A DNA stretch of 64,000 nt from Liolophura sinensis (GCF_032854445.1 NC_088307.1:21900017-21964016); one strand, 5' to 3'. Positions 1 through 11,759 are shown, counted from the first letter of the stretch. The notes: a model not told the origin generated them from the sequence alone. Numbers and translations are program-made.

Positions 1-113
1 TGGATTTCCTCTGGCCTCTGCCCAATTGTCTCCCACCGTAATGCTGGCCGCCATCGCATATGTGAAATATTTTTGAGTACGGCGTACAACACCAATTAAA
101 TAAAATATTATCA
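1..113 (+). mobile_element. SINE-A copy, 3' end
   Basis: Window edge cuts the element. Visible are 'taatgctggccgcc', 'gtgaaatatttttgagtacg' and the tail 'caccaattaaata', the conserved 3' half of SINE-A. Confidence 0.85.
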
Positions 114-203
114 TATCATAAATATATGTCCATCGGCTAGAGAGAAAGGAACTGTACAAATGCATATACTTGTCACTTATACTGATGCGTATGTCATACT
201 CAC

Positions 204-901
204 CAGACAACAGCGGAAGCGTTTCTGTTACTGAATCGGACGTCGTCGTCGTCGTTGTCTTTTGAGTGGTGGGTTCTGTCGGTGTTTCTGTTGTTACTGT
301 CGATGTTGGTTCCAACGTCGTAGACACAGTCTTTTGTGTCGTGGTCGTCGTGGTGGTTCGTCTTGTTGTGGGTTTCGTGGCTCGAGGCGTCGTGAAAATA
401 GACGTCGTCGGGGGACGTTCCCCGCGTTGTCGACATCGTGAATAAAGCGAACAGCGCCCTTCTGTTTTGGACCACCTCAGGCCCTCGGGGCATTTTAAAA
501 CATTGACGGACACGCCTCTGTAGCACACATGGTAAGTGCTACAGTCCGTCTCTGTCCGGTCTGTACTCTATTAAAAACATTCCAGTGCATGGAAACTTGA
601 CACAAACAGAAAATGGCGTCCTGTCAATGCACTTGCAGTCGTTGAATTTTGACGACAAAACCACACACCGTTGTTTGTTGTCTGACCATACGTAACCGTT
701 GGGGCACCTTCGCGAGCTTCCCATTTTACGTCCCAAGTGACACATGTAATACATGCCACAGTCCAATGGATGACGCTCCCAACCGATGTGACGCACCGTG
801 GAGCACGTCGACGACTCCACGCCGGAACCGTGGAACGACAGGTGCACGGTGATAGCAAAAATTACAGTTGTCCATCCTACAAAGCTAGGGTGGATTCCCA
901 T
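204..901 (-). CDS. Secreted chitin-binding protein with CBM14 domains and Thr-rich linker, 5' part
   Basis: Translation from the ATG at 901 gives a hydrophobic leader (about residues 8-24, TTVIFAITVHL at its centre) and then a six-cysteine peritrophin-A/CBM14 domain. The cysteines are at residues 33, 48, 54, 66, 79 and 89, with gaps of 14, 5, 11, 12 and 9, which fits the family pattern; PLDCGMYYMC and CPNGYVW are typical. A second domain (DCSTYHVC, CPEGLRW) is encoded at about 430-545 in another frame. After it comes a linker of some 70 residues dominated by Thr, with runs such as TTTTTTT, typical of O-glycosylated mucin-like spacers. A good donor (G|GTGAGTA) ends the exon at 204, so the gene continues off the left edge. 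The frame change near 544-570 is either a very short (about 40 nt) intron or one extra G. Family proteins bind chitin in gut lining, cuticle or shell matrix; which applies here is unknown. Confidence 0.8.
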
Positions 902-2491
902 GCCTCGAAAAGACTTGCTGAATTACCAGGGGGTACGGCCCGATGGCAAACGACTGTGGCCAGCCGATACACTCTCTATATCGGTCGGGTCAACTCTGAT
1001 TTTCTTAGAACATGTATCCGCAAACCTCTGCATACCAAAGTTAATTAGAAACGCGCGGCGTAAAACTTGGCTCGTCTTTGAAAAATGTGAAATAGAAAAA
1101 ACAACAATAATGGAAAATAAAAAACATTAAGCTTCCTAGTGACAGCCTAATTAGTCTCGATCAGGTGTTCTTCTTGATCACGATAAAGGCGGTGCTCCCA
1201 AATAACGAGACAGGACGAGTGTAAGAGCTACATGTATACAAGCAAATTCTTCATGCTCAATCACCACCTTGCGTCTCTACCCTCTGTCACTGTTTCTGAA
1301 AGTCTCAGTACAGTTTGTTTGTCGCTTAAACGGCTGTTTTGTGGTTTTTGTTTTCTATTCTAAATCGTGACTTCCAGTTCACTGGGCCGAACACACTTGC
1401 CCTACTTCCTCGTGTCCCCAGACCTTCATTACTTCTTCCCCGCGATACTCTCTCTTTCTCTCTCAGCACCCCTCCCCCACCGCATCCCCGCTTTCACCCC
1501 TACTTTGCCCTCTCTCTCATGGACGCGGTTGATCACTGTGGTAGGCCAGACCACCAAATCTACGTGACCACTCTCTGGATTCAAAAGGAGGCATTGGGCA
1601 AAGTAAATTCTATTCTGCAACTAATAATATCAGGTGTACAACCTTTATGGTGAACGATAATGCAAATAGCATCTTAGTTATTTTCGGAATGCTTCACAAG
1701 CAAGCATTTACATTGTCCTTTTACCACAGAAAACATGGCCAAGGCTAAGTTTAAAATAATTTGGAGTCAGGGTGTCGTTATTTATATTCATTGTAAGCGG
1801 TTTTGGTTTGCGATGACTACAAACCCTCAAGATTTACTCCATTTTTTTTAATTTCGACTACAAATTCAAAAAGCCCTGATTAATTATGAAAATGTATATT
1901 GGAATTAGCATAGAATTTATATTGATTAACTTTTGCGAAGTCCCACTATGACTGCACATTGCACAAAGCATAAACTCTGCGAACTTGAGAATACAAGTCA
2001 ACACCCCAATATTTTGATGTATGTCATAAGAAAAAAGTTTTGCTTAACAGAAAAGACAATATTAAGCTATATGTATGTGTGCATCGATAAAGTATCCTAG
2101 ACAAAGTTTAAAAAGCACAACATTTTATTTTTGTGATACGTCGCAGTTCAAAGTAAGCAAAATCACATAGATTGGGAAGGTCGACAGTGCCGCCATGCTA
2201 TTGATTTTAACAAACATGACATAGATATCTATAAATCGAGAGGAGAGCTGTTTTTGCTGACGTCAAGAGTGATGCAACTTCGTATTTATGGTTTTCTATC
2301 ATGGCACATTTGATGACCTCATAAAAATTCTCGATCAAAAGTCAATTTATAGAGTTATCAAATACGTCAGACCGGAATAGATGTATCTGTTTTAGGTCTG
2401 TTTTACTGTACATACCACAAAATATACACTTAGTGGACATTTGTTCAAGTAATATTCTGTATTCTCATGCATGTCATGAATTTCACACGCC

Positions 2492-2665
2492 GTTTTATTT
2501 TATTTATTTACTTGTTTGACTGGTGTTTTACACCGTACTCAAGAATATTTCACTTTTACGACGGCGGCCAGTATTATGGTGGGACGAAAACGGGCAGAGC
2601 CCGGGGGAAACCCACGACCATCCGCAGGTTGCTGGCAGAACTTCCCACCTGCAGCACGCAAACGT
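2492..2665 (-). mobile_element. SINE-A copy, head missing
   Basis: The tail (tttatttatttac) is on the left and 'tcaagaatatttcac', 'ggcggccag' and 'accatccgcaggttgctgg' follow. The tRNA-like head is absent. An (ATT/ATC)n tract lies just to the right (2702-2742). Confidence 0.85.
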
Positions 2666-2701
2666 CGTTTTGGAATATGTATAAGCTTTCATTACCTTTT
2701 T

Positions 2702-2742
2702 AATTATTATCATTATCACTATTATCATTATCATTATTATTA
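2702..2742. repeat. (ATT/ATC)n microsatellite
   Basis: Short imperfect trinucleotide run 'attatcattatcactattatc...', beside a truncated SINE-A. Confidence 0.8.
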
Positions 2743-2924
2743 ACCACTTAGTCTGAGTGGTGAAATGGCTTTTTATCTTCCTCACCACAACGAAAGTCCT
2801 AACAACGACAAGTGGAAAACGTCAATAGTTTTGAAATTATGTATTGTAGTGTGTATGTACTTGGTGTTTCGTACTGTTTTCAGTTATATGACGTGTGTGT
2901 GTACAAATACTGTGCGTTCTTATG

Positions 2925-3426
2925 GCAGGGCGAGTTCATACCGCCAAAGTTCTGTCACCACTGACGTACTTGAATTATGTCGAAAAACACCAGACATAGC
3001 ACCGCACCCAGTCGCATTATACTGACACAAGGCCAACCAGACCTGTTTTTTCGCTGCAACCTCATAGTGCTGAGCGCCAAGCGAGGCAGCACCAAGCGCC
3101 AAGCACCATTTTTAAAGTCTTTGGTATGATTTATTTATTTATTTATTTATTTGATTGGTGTTTTACGCCGAAGTCAAGAATATTTCACTTATACGACGGC
3201 GGCCAGCATTATGGTGGGGAAACCAACGATCATCCGCCCGGGGAAACCCACGATCATCCGCAGGTTGCTGACAGACCTTCCCACATACGGCCGGAGAGGA
3301 AGTCAGCATGAGCTGGACTTGAACTCACGGCGACCGCATTGGTCAGAGACTCCTGGGTCATTAAGCTGCACTAGCGCCCTAACCAACTGAGCCACGGAGG
3401 CCCCTTCTTTGGTATGATCCGACCCG
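2925..3426 (-). mobile_element. SINE-B copy split by a SINE-A insertion
   Basis: Left part 2925-3129 holds 'gccaagcgaggcagc' and 'tttttaaagtctttggtatga'. The match resumes at 3406 with 'tctttggtatgatccgaccc'. The head end is truncated soon after. The intervening 3130-3405 is a SINE-A copy flanked by a 12-base target duplication. Confidence 0.85.
3130..3405 (-). mobile_element. Full-length SINE-A nested in SINE-B
   Basis: Complete element in minus orientation: (ATTT)n tail, 'gattggtgttttacgccg', the central domain, then the tRNA-like head ending 'ccaactgagccacggaggcc'. Flanks 3118-3129 and 3406-3417 are identical (tctttggtatga), a perfect target-site duplication. The central part has an internal duplication (catccgcccggggaaaccc region). 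Confidence 0.95.
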
Positions 3427-3608
3427 AGATGTATTGTACTGTGCAACATGTGATGTGATTTCCTTGCCTGGAAAAGTTGAACATATATGCATGAAAATAC
3501 ACAGCCTGATATTAAGAGGATCTGTGTGACGAAAGAAGCTCTTTAACAATATTTTCCAAATGAATTTCTTTGGGTAAGATTTGGTCCGTAAAAAAAGTTT
3601 GTTGTTTT

Positions 3609-3830
3609 TATTGTTTCCAATAGGCGGTATTTTTAAGGAAAATGTTTCCAATAGGCAGTATTCTTAAGGAAAATGTTTCCAATAGGCTGTATTCTTAAGG
3701 ATAATTCTTCCAGTAGGCTGTATTCTAAAGGAAAATGTTTCCAGTATGAAGAGTTTCCCGGTTGTAAGCGTTCCCAATGGGCTGATTTTCCTGGTGGTAT
3801 GTCTTCCCAATGGGACGTCTTACTTTCTAG
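3609..3830. repeat. 31-bp minisatellite
   Basis: Four good copies of a 31-base unit with core 'ggaaaatgtttcc' and 'aataggctgtattctta', followed by degenerate copies. The GTTTCC core is shared with the larger array at 4290-5160, so both may descend from one repeat. Confidence 0.85.
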
Positions 3831-4289
3831 CAAGCGTCCCTAACCAGAAGTGTTTTCTTGAGGTCATTGTCCATAATGTTCCATAATGTGGTAAGCCATC
3901 ACGATAGGAAGACTTTTCTTGGGGTTAGGGGATGTATATTCATCGTGCTGATTTGCGTCGTCACCTTGGATATATGACCAGATGCAGCCAAAAGCGCAAA
4001 TGAGAGACATTTTCTGATTATCGACACCTTATATATTAGCACTCTGCACGATTTCAAAACTCATTTCACTCATTCGCCTTGAACATAAATCCAGTCTTTC
4101 TAACATCATTCGAAACTGTTAACTGCTTTTCATTTGCATGAATCCGGCCTGATTTCGTACTTTACACACTTTCTTAGATCTTTGGTGGTTTGTTGCTTTG
4201 GGTATTTGCCATCAGATTATTGACCAGGAACGTTCATTTTGGTTGATAGCTGGTATACGAATGGCTGTTACATGTAAACGTTCTCCATG

Positions 4290-5160
4290 AGAAGTATTTC
4301 CTTATGATAAGCGTTTCGGAAGGCAAAGTTTCCACGTGTTCAAAATGTGAATCGGTGTTGATAAGCTCTCCCAAAGGGAAAATCTACTTGTGATGAATGT
4401 TTGTACTGGGAAGCGTTTTCCTGTAGTAAGCGTCCTATTGGGAAGCGTTCGTGTTGAGAAATGTTTCCTTGAGGGACGCGTTCGTATTGAGACATGATTC
4501 CTTGTGGTAAGCGTTCCTATTGGGAAGTGTTTCCTTGTAGTAAGCGAACTTATTGACGAGTGTTTCCTTGTAGTGGTTTCTGTTTAGAAAGTGTTTCCTA
4601 GTGGGAAGCGTTCCTATTGAGAAGTGTTTCCATGTAGTAAGCGAACTTATTGAGGAGTGTTCCTTTTTAGTGGTTCCTGTTTGGAAAGTGTTTCCTAGTG
4701 GGAAGCGCTCCTATTGAGAAGTGTTTCCTTGTAGTAAGCGTACTTATTGGGAAGTGTTTCCTTGTGGTCAGCGCTCATATTGGGATATGTTTCCTTGTAC
4801 TAAGCGTATTTATTGGGAAGTGTTCCCTCGTGGTCAGCTCTCATACTGGGATATGTTTGCTTGTACTAAGCGTACTTACTACGGAGTGTTTTGTTGTGCA
4901 CAGCGCTCATATTGGGATATGTTTCCTTGTACTAAGCCTTCTTATTGGGAAGTGTTTCCTTGTGGTCAGCTCTCATATTGGGATATGTTTCCCTGTACAA
5001 AGCCTACATATTTGGAAGTGTTTCCTTGTGGTCAGCTCTCATATTGGGATATGTTTCCTTGTACTAAGCCTACTTATTGGGAAGTGTTTCCTTGTGGCCA
5101 GCGTTCATATTGGGAAGTTTTTTATTGCTCTCCTGTAATAGGTGTTCAAATCTGAAGAGT
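4290..5160. repeat. Satellite with 33-bp units; 66-bp higher-order repeat at 4742-5137
   Basis: Degenerate 'attgggaagtgtttccttg' units fill the left half. From 4742 the units alternate strictly: type A (..ggaagtgtttccttgtggtcag) and type B (..ggatatgtttccttgtactaag), 33 bases each, giving about six AB dimers of 66 bp. Because 33 is a multiple of 3, two plus-strand frames stay open (4698-5138 and 4721-5155) and encode 11-residue periodic peptides. I read these as by-products, not genes: no start context, no composition or family support. Confidence 0.9.
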
Positions 5161-5464
5161 TTCCATTTGTTAATCGTTCTTAACGAGAAAAGTTTCCTAT
5201 GGTAAGTTTTCTGAAGATTTTCTTTTGAGGAAACTGTTGAAGGAAGTGTCCACTTTGATAAAAGTTACATATCGAGATCAAAGACTAGATACAAATATGT
5301 TCGTGGTAACTTTTACATTGGCTTGTGTTATTCCAGCGGTTAATTCTTTCATTCACCTTTTGGAACACGTAAATCGAGCCAGTGAGTAGCTTTACACAGG
5401 ACCTAAAAGCTGTCTGTTACTGATGAATATACACCAAAAAGACCTCTTTTTAATGTTCATCATA

Positions 5465-5494
5465 TACACTGAAAACATTTGTTTTTTCAGTGTA
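5465..5494. repeat. Perfect 11-bp palindrome flanked by TA
   Basis: tacactgaaaa (5465-5475) and ttttcagtgta (5484-5494) are exact reverse complements with an 8-base loop. The ends resemble the terminal repeats of the element at 28859-29106 (TACACT..AAA). Confidence 0.75.
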
Positions 5495-5909
5495 CATCAC
5501 TAGCGATTTGAAGACACAATAGAGCCTTTGAGAGAACCTGAAATCGAGTACATGAATTGGAAGTCGATGTGGAATATTACCGGGAGTAGCATTAAAATCA
5601 CAGAAAAATACATCTAATTAAGAAATAATTAAAGGAATGAATGGGTATAGTTACCGGGTGTGTTACATCAAAATATAAAGAAATTGAAAGCATGGCTTTG
5701 TGTGTATTGTTGATAAGTTTATTCACTGGCTTGAATTTTTGTATGGTGGGTATTCAATAATTATGTAAGCGTGTCAGCACAGACGTAGTGTGCTGAATTG
5801 TTCACAAGTTCAACAGACAAATAATGACGAGGTAAAAGTCATTCATGACGTCAGTTGTGGTAAAAAATTTCAAGCGTGTACAACTGAAACTTAACTGTGA
5901 AACAAACTC

Positions 5910-6780
5910 ACCCAGCAGATGATAACATTCCCACCAAGTATGTGGTAAAAACAGATGGTAACACACTCACAAAACAGATGGTAACACACCTACCAGGCAA
6001 CTAGTAATAAACCACCCACAGTTGGCAATTCACCTACAACCCTGGTGGTAACAAACTCACCCAATAAATGGTATCACACCTACCAGGCAACTAGTTACTA
6101 ACCACCCACACTTGGTAACTCACCTACAAACTAGGTGGTACAAACTCACCCAACAAATGGTAACACACCTACCAAGCAGGTGCTAACAAACTCACACAGC
6201 AGCTGGTAACACACCTGCCAAGCAGGTGATAACAAACTTACACAACAGCTGGTAACACACCTGCCAAGCAGGTGCTAACAAACTCACGCAGCAGTTGGTA
6301 ACACACCTATGCAGCAGGTGGCAACAAACTCACAAAGCAGATGGTAACACACCTACAAACCAGGTGGTAACAAACTCACCGAACAGATCGTAACACGCCT
6401 AAAAAGCAGGTGGTAACAAACTAACCAAACAGGTGGTAACACATCTACCGAGCACGTGGTAACAAGCTCAATCCAAAGTTGGTAGCACATCTTAGAAGAA
6501 GGTGGTAACAAAATATCCAAACAAATGGCAACACACCTATTATGCAGGTCGTAACAAACTCACCCAGCATATGGTAACACACTTACCAAGCAGGTGGTAA
6601 CAACCTCGCCCAACAAATGGTAGCACACTTACCTAGCAGGTACAAGCAAAACCCAGCCTGCTGTTGGTAACACTCCTACCAAGCAGTTGGTAACAAACTC
6701 ACCCAGCAGTTGGTAACAAACTCACCAAGCATGTGGTAACAAACTCATCCAACTGTTGGTTACAAACTCAAGTGAATACC
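5910..6780. repeat. 46-bp minisatellite built from two 23-bp halves
   Basis: About 19 units alternate 'gcaggtggtaacaaactcac' and 'cagatggtaacacacctacc' halves, each about 23 bases. The units at 6170-6310 are nearly identical; both ends decay. No open frame or promoter signal is evident. Confidence 0.9.
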
Positions 6781-7424
6781 TCTATGAATGATGGGAAAAA
6801 TGAACTTGGAAAAACTGTTTCCCTCCAGGTGAAAAGACCAAGATAGTAACGGTTTACACCCAGGTGGAAGGAATGATTGTTACCGTGTTCACTGGACGGT
6901 TGGAATGATTATACCTCTCGGAAAAGATTACTGCTTTCAACTACCATTGTGATTGGTCTATAAATATTTTTTCGATGTTCCACATGAGGATGTAATGAAT
7001 GTCTAATGAGAACTTTTGAATGTAAATTTGTTGTTCATATCTAAGTACATTCTTTTAATGTGAATGATAATAATAATTAGGAAAGATAAATACGATTAAA
7101 AGATTAAAAGTTAACACATTTATAAGTAGAAAAGACTGAACTTAAAGCTAAATACGTTTATTCAGCATGTGTCAGATCTTTATTTAGGACATTATTATTA
7201 TTGTGCAAAGACAATATATGCCAACAGCTGATCGCGAATACCTATCATACAAAAATTATTATCGAATGTCGTTTTCTCGTAAAAAATATTGAAGACCATA
7301 TTTACAAATAACATTTCACATGCTTTTATCCGAAGGATTTTCGGGATATCCTTTATTATCAAATTAAAACAAACCAGTACACTGAGAGTTACGATAATTT
7401 AACAGAATACTATATAATAAAAGA

Positions 7425-7475
7425 CTTAGAGCACAGACGGAAAAAACAGAGCAGCGACGACAATGCCATAGATGG
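7425..7475 (+). repeat. Family X fragment
   Basis: Short match to the family X start: 'aaaagacttagagcacag' then 'cagagcagcgacgacaatg'. Confidence 0.5.
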
Positions 7476-8059
7476 TGCTCCGGCCAAACCTGTTCCTGTA
7501 TGTTGTGTAACTATGCCTATGCATGCTGCTGACGCAGTGACCGTATGGCACAGGAAGTTAATTTTGTTGTGACGTCATAGCGGAGTTGCTCTGCTGTTTA
7601 TTCTTCTGATGTTGTGTTGTTCTTTTCTGTCAAGTCTTTCGAGGCCTAAAAAACTGTAATAATACCTAATTATGTTGAAGACTTTTATTTTTTATATGTT
7701 GAAATAATTCTTAAACCATCTAAAGATGGATTGCTCTTCATTTGAATTAGCGTGAAACATGATAGTTAGCTGTGGTAAAAAATGTATGCGGATATTTAGG
7801 GGCGTATGGTAACAGCAAGCACACATGTAAACAACAACAACAATCAATGTTATTGCAAATCAGCGAAGATTGTTAGAGTCTATTTAATAACTTTTCTTTT
7901 TGTGTGCATGTTTCATTCAATGAATATATTAAGCTCAATATTAACCACAGCATCAAGCACAGTGACACGCACAGCATCTCATTTTCATTGTCCAAACGGT
8001 TCCGAAGTAGGCCACACCACAGTGATAAATGTGTAGTGCATCAGTGTCAGAGAAATTAA

Positions 8060-8300
8060 ATAAACTTTAATCTGTCAGATTGAAATGCGGACTCAAATAT
8101 CTTTGCTCCTTGTAAATGACAAATGGTCACGCGGTAAGAGGTGAAACAAGGCTTCGTGTCAGTTTGTTAGGGTTTCAATCGAACTGCTCATGTAAATACT
8201 TTTAATAGTAGCAAATTGTACGCCCAAGACGATACAAGAGTATCACCCTAACTACCATGTAAAACATATATAAAGTATACAACGGCGTTACATCCTTCAT
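8060..8300 (+). repeat. Family X copy, diverged
   Basis: 'gacaaatggtcacgcggtaa', 'ctgctcatgtaaatactttt' and 'agtagcaaattgtacgccc' follow the family X order with many substitutions. Confidence 0.6.
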
Positions 8301-8640
8301 ATTGTTATGTTTAACATTTATGTAATGATGATGGCAAGCCAAAGTTGTCTCCCCTTGGTTAGCTTTTCGAAGATGTTTCAAATGTCTTTTGACGTTTCTT
8401 CACCAGGATATAAACATGGTGACATATTTTCGTTCTTTTATCTGGGTCAGAATTCAGTATCACTTACAGGGCAGTAACAAATCGTTCAAAAGTCGAATTA
8501 AATATATCACACTATTTACGAAAATCTGTTCACAAATTTGAATACTGAGTTGTCACAAATTCAACATTTTTTGGAGAATAGAGACGATACTCACCACTGT
8601 GGTGTATAGGCCTATATATACACATTTCACCTAGATTGGA

Positions 8641-8855
8641 CTTATTTATTTGAGTCGTGTGCTACGCCGTACTCAAGAATATTTCACTGGGAGGAATCTG
8701 CGAAACTTATGACCATTCGCAGATTTCTGGAAGACCTTCCCACGTAAGACTAGAAACGATGTCAGCATGAGCTCGACGAACTAAGAGCGACCACTTTGGC
8801 GAGAAGCTCCTGTGTTATTGCGCCATGCTGGCATGCTGACCACCTCGGCCAAGGA
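8641..8855 (-). mobile_element. SINE-A copy, diverged
   Basis: 'ttatttatttgagtcgtg', 'tactcaagaatatttcac', 'ttcccacgtaagac' and a decayed head 'gctgaccacctcggcc'. A block of the central domain (the cggcggccagcattatgg part) is deleted. Confidence 0.85.
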
Positions 8856-9116
8856 TACCACTCCAAGTTGAATATGCTAAAGTGTCTATTATAACATCTA
8901 GGATTTTAATCTGTATCCTGAAACACTGCTGCTGAAACTTTCAAGTCAAGGTTTTAACATCAGGTGCCTTCGTTCAAATTTTTTTAAAATTTTACTAAAC
9001 ATAGCAGCCATTAATTACACCTTACAGCCGTGGAGTGAGAGGTCTAAGGCAATACTTTCTCTTAACCTTAGGCTATGGAGTGTTTAAACTAGGCTCAGTT
9101 TTAACATCGCAGTTTT

Positions 9117-9345
9117 GTTTATTTATTTACTTCATTTATGCTTTTTTACGCTGTACTCAAGAATATTTCAGTTATACGACGATGGTCAGCATTATGGTGG
9201 GAGGAAACTGGGTAGATTGCCACGTACGGGCGAAGAGGAAGAATGAGCTGGAAATTTGTCACAGCTACAGTAATGATGAGAGGCTTCTGGGTAATTGTGC
9301 CGCGCTGGCTTTGGTTTACGGCGGGTATACGAATCCTTGATTCGA
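9117..9345 (-). mobile_element. SINE-A copy, diverged
   Basis: 'tttatttatttacttcattt', 'tactcaagaatatttcag', 'cagcattatggtgggaggaa' and 'gaatgagctgg' in family order; the fetch-site bases in the centre are shortened and the head is degenerate. Confidence 0.85.
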
Positions 9346-9499
9346 CGCATAGATAGACAGTCGTACTGTAGGCCAAATGAGCAGCTGTCGAATGATACCG
9401 TGCAGATGGTACGGAAGTGGAGTGTGTCACTCACAAGGCATCTTGTAGCTACTGCGCAGTTTCACCCGGTTCACGACTGCCCTGCACCGTTGAGTCGTT

Positions 9500-10735
9500 A
9501 ACTGTATGGTAAAACTGAAGCTTTGCGAAATTGCGACCTTCTACCTCTACGTACAATGGGTACAAAATAAGTACAAAAATGTAATGCAGGGGATCGAGTG
9601 TTCGATACGAATTACACATCGTTCACATCAGTTTAAGTTGACGTGTTGTTTTAATCTCAACGATGATAGAAACTATAAACTCAAGATTTTCAAGTGATTA
9701 GCGATAGTTTCTTCACAGAATTTCAAAATAAAAGAATGCGTTAGCGTTTGTTTTGCTGGCTGAAGTTTGACGTCGTGTATGTTGATCAATTATTATATAT
9801 CCGTTAAGCTGTAAGGAGTTTAAACGGATTGTGACGGCTACGATTGAGAACTACGATTGGAATGGGGCCAACATGTTGTACAGAGAGAATTACAAATAAA
9901 CAGTATGTCCGCAGGAGCGAAAACGGACTATCATCTGAGGTCCCCTTCTGGTTGACCGTCAGGACGAATCACTGGATATAATTCTATATATCAAAGTACG
10001 GATTAATAACGACAATTAAATATTATCGAAATTCACCAAGTTGGTCTGTATGTGTAAAGCACCTGTTCAGATGAATGGCCGATGAATTCAACGTTCTAGA
10101 GTACGGTGTTAAGTAAGGGTGCGCATAAATGTAAATAGACGATCAAGCTATCTTTATCAGATGGATGGATCCGATGTCCCTTCAGCCTTTCTCGTGACAA
10201 CGTTACTTTTCATTCCATTCCGGGTGAAAGCAATTGTGAGGTAATGACGTCACAGAAACATTGAGCATTTTTAACCAATGTGTGGGACATCCGATTGACC
10301 TACTTGCAACAAGACTGCTTATGATTGGTCAATGACTGTGTGTTCTTGATTTACACTTCGGAAAGGTCTATTGGTGAAACGACTGGTGTGACTCCACCAG
10401 ATTCTTGGAAGAAAAAATACATACCTCAGGGTTTTGTAAATTAATATTAATGGGTCAGGAATGACCTATTCATGCAAGAATTTATTCTGGATGTTTTAGG
10501 CTGGTGAAGAAATGACAATGTCTGTTTGTTTTGATATAGCTGAAGCAGCTTGTACCGATCAATGCATTTCACTTGAAAAAGTCTTGGAGAACAATAAAGG
10601 GATCTGTCATTTTCATTTTAATCGCTGTCCTGTCTTGACAAAAGACAGCTCTTCATTACTGCAAGGAGATAATTCTCAAATTGTGATGAATCGTTTTTTT
10701 TTTCGTTTTTTTTTCTGAGGAGGAGGGAGGAAGTG
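9500..10735. other. Intergenic stretch without recognised feature
   Basis: Low-complexity and A/T-rich sequence with only short open frames, none with a recognisable domain. No clear repeat family membership was seen here. Confidence 0.5.
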
Positions 10736-10736
10736 A

Positions 10737-10927
10737 TCCTGACTCCTTTATAATTGTGACTTTATTTAGGAATCGTGCTGACTCTTTTATAATTGTAAGT
10801 TTATTTAAGAATCGTGCTGGCGCCTTAAAAATTGTCAGTTTATTTAGGAATTGTGTTGACTCCTTTACAATTGTCAGTTTATTTAGGAATCGTACCGACT
10901 CTTTTACAATTATCAGTTTATATCACA
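10737..10927. repeat. 39-bp minisatellite, about five copies
   Basis: Unit 'gactcctttataattgtgac' plus 'tttatttaggaatcgtgct' (39 bases) repeated about five times with substitutions. Multiple-of-3 length keeps the plus frame open (13-residue period SLFRNRADSFIIV). Confidence 0.88.
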
Positions 10928-11644
10928 GTCCAGGGCAACCTTCCTCTGAAGAAAAATTGGAATTTTGCAAACAAAACGGAAGCAGAAATAAATTGTATAC
11001 CAGTTTTGTACAATACAATGTCCTGAACATAATTTCATATATTTATTAAGTAAAAGTGCTGAACTTTTAGTAAAATATTTGTAAAGTATAAGCGACTGAT
11101 GCATTCTCCATCACCTGTATATGTCCTTCCATCAGGTGTAGCAAAACCGCTTCCTGGTCACTTACATTGGGGAAACAAAAAATTTTTTTAAAGATTTATC
11201 CTTAATATTTTTACATTGTTGAATTCATTTTAATACCACAGAGAGCTGAATAAATGAGGAATTCGAGAAAATCCTTTGACAGCTCTCAAAATCTGATCCT
11301 ACAACCGGTACGGCCGTGGGAATTCCCATTGAGACGCATAAAACGCAACTTTCGCATAACCAACATATTTTTTCGCATTGCTCTATAGATGGCATCTAAA
11401 GCGAAGTTATGTCCCGGTAAAGGCATGGAGCCTCGTAAATCAAACAGATTGCTTTGTTTATCAATTATTGTGAAGTGAAAAGAAACAGTTATGTCAGGCT
11501 TAGACGATGTTCGACGGTTTATACACTGTGTTCTATTGAATGAAGACGACATGTGTGCATACACTCATTTCGGAAGTTAGTGGTGAAGAGGGGGAGTTGG
11601 AGTGCCCCTCCCAGCCAAATAACGTTTGATCGCGTGAGATCTCT

Positions 11645-11732
11645 CGACTAAGCACGTGTCTGTATCCCATAATGCTTATACAAGGTTTCACTGTAAAGGG
11701 ATACGACGGGTTTTAATCACGTGCTTTAGTCG
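11645..11732. repeat. Two-step inverted repeat (possible hairpin)
   Basis: Outer arms cgactaagcacgtg (11645-11658) and cacgtgctttagtcg (11718-11732) pair except for one extra T. Inner arms gtatccc (11662-11668) and gggatac (11698-11704) also pair, giving a long imperfect hairpin with a 29-base loop. Confidence 0.7.
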
Positions 11733-11759
11733 ACTTTTCACCGTTATCTCGGGCTTCCT

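Noticed and set aside
4698-5155. Two overlapping 144-146 codon plus-strand frames with repeated hydrophobic peptides
   Set aside because: They are translations of the 33-bp satellite in two frames at once; open length follows from a unit divisible by three.
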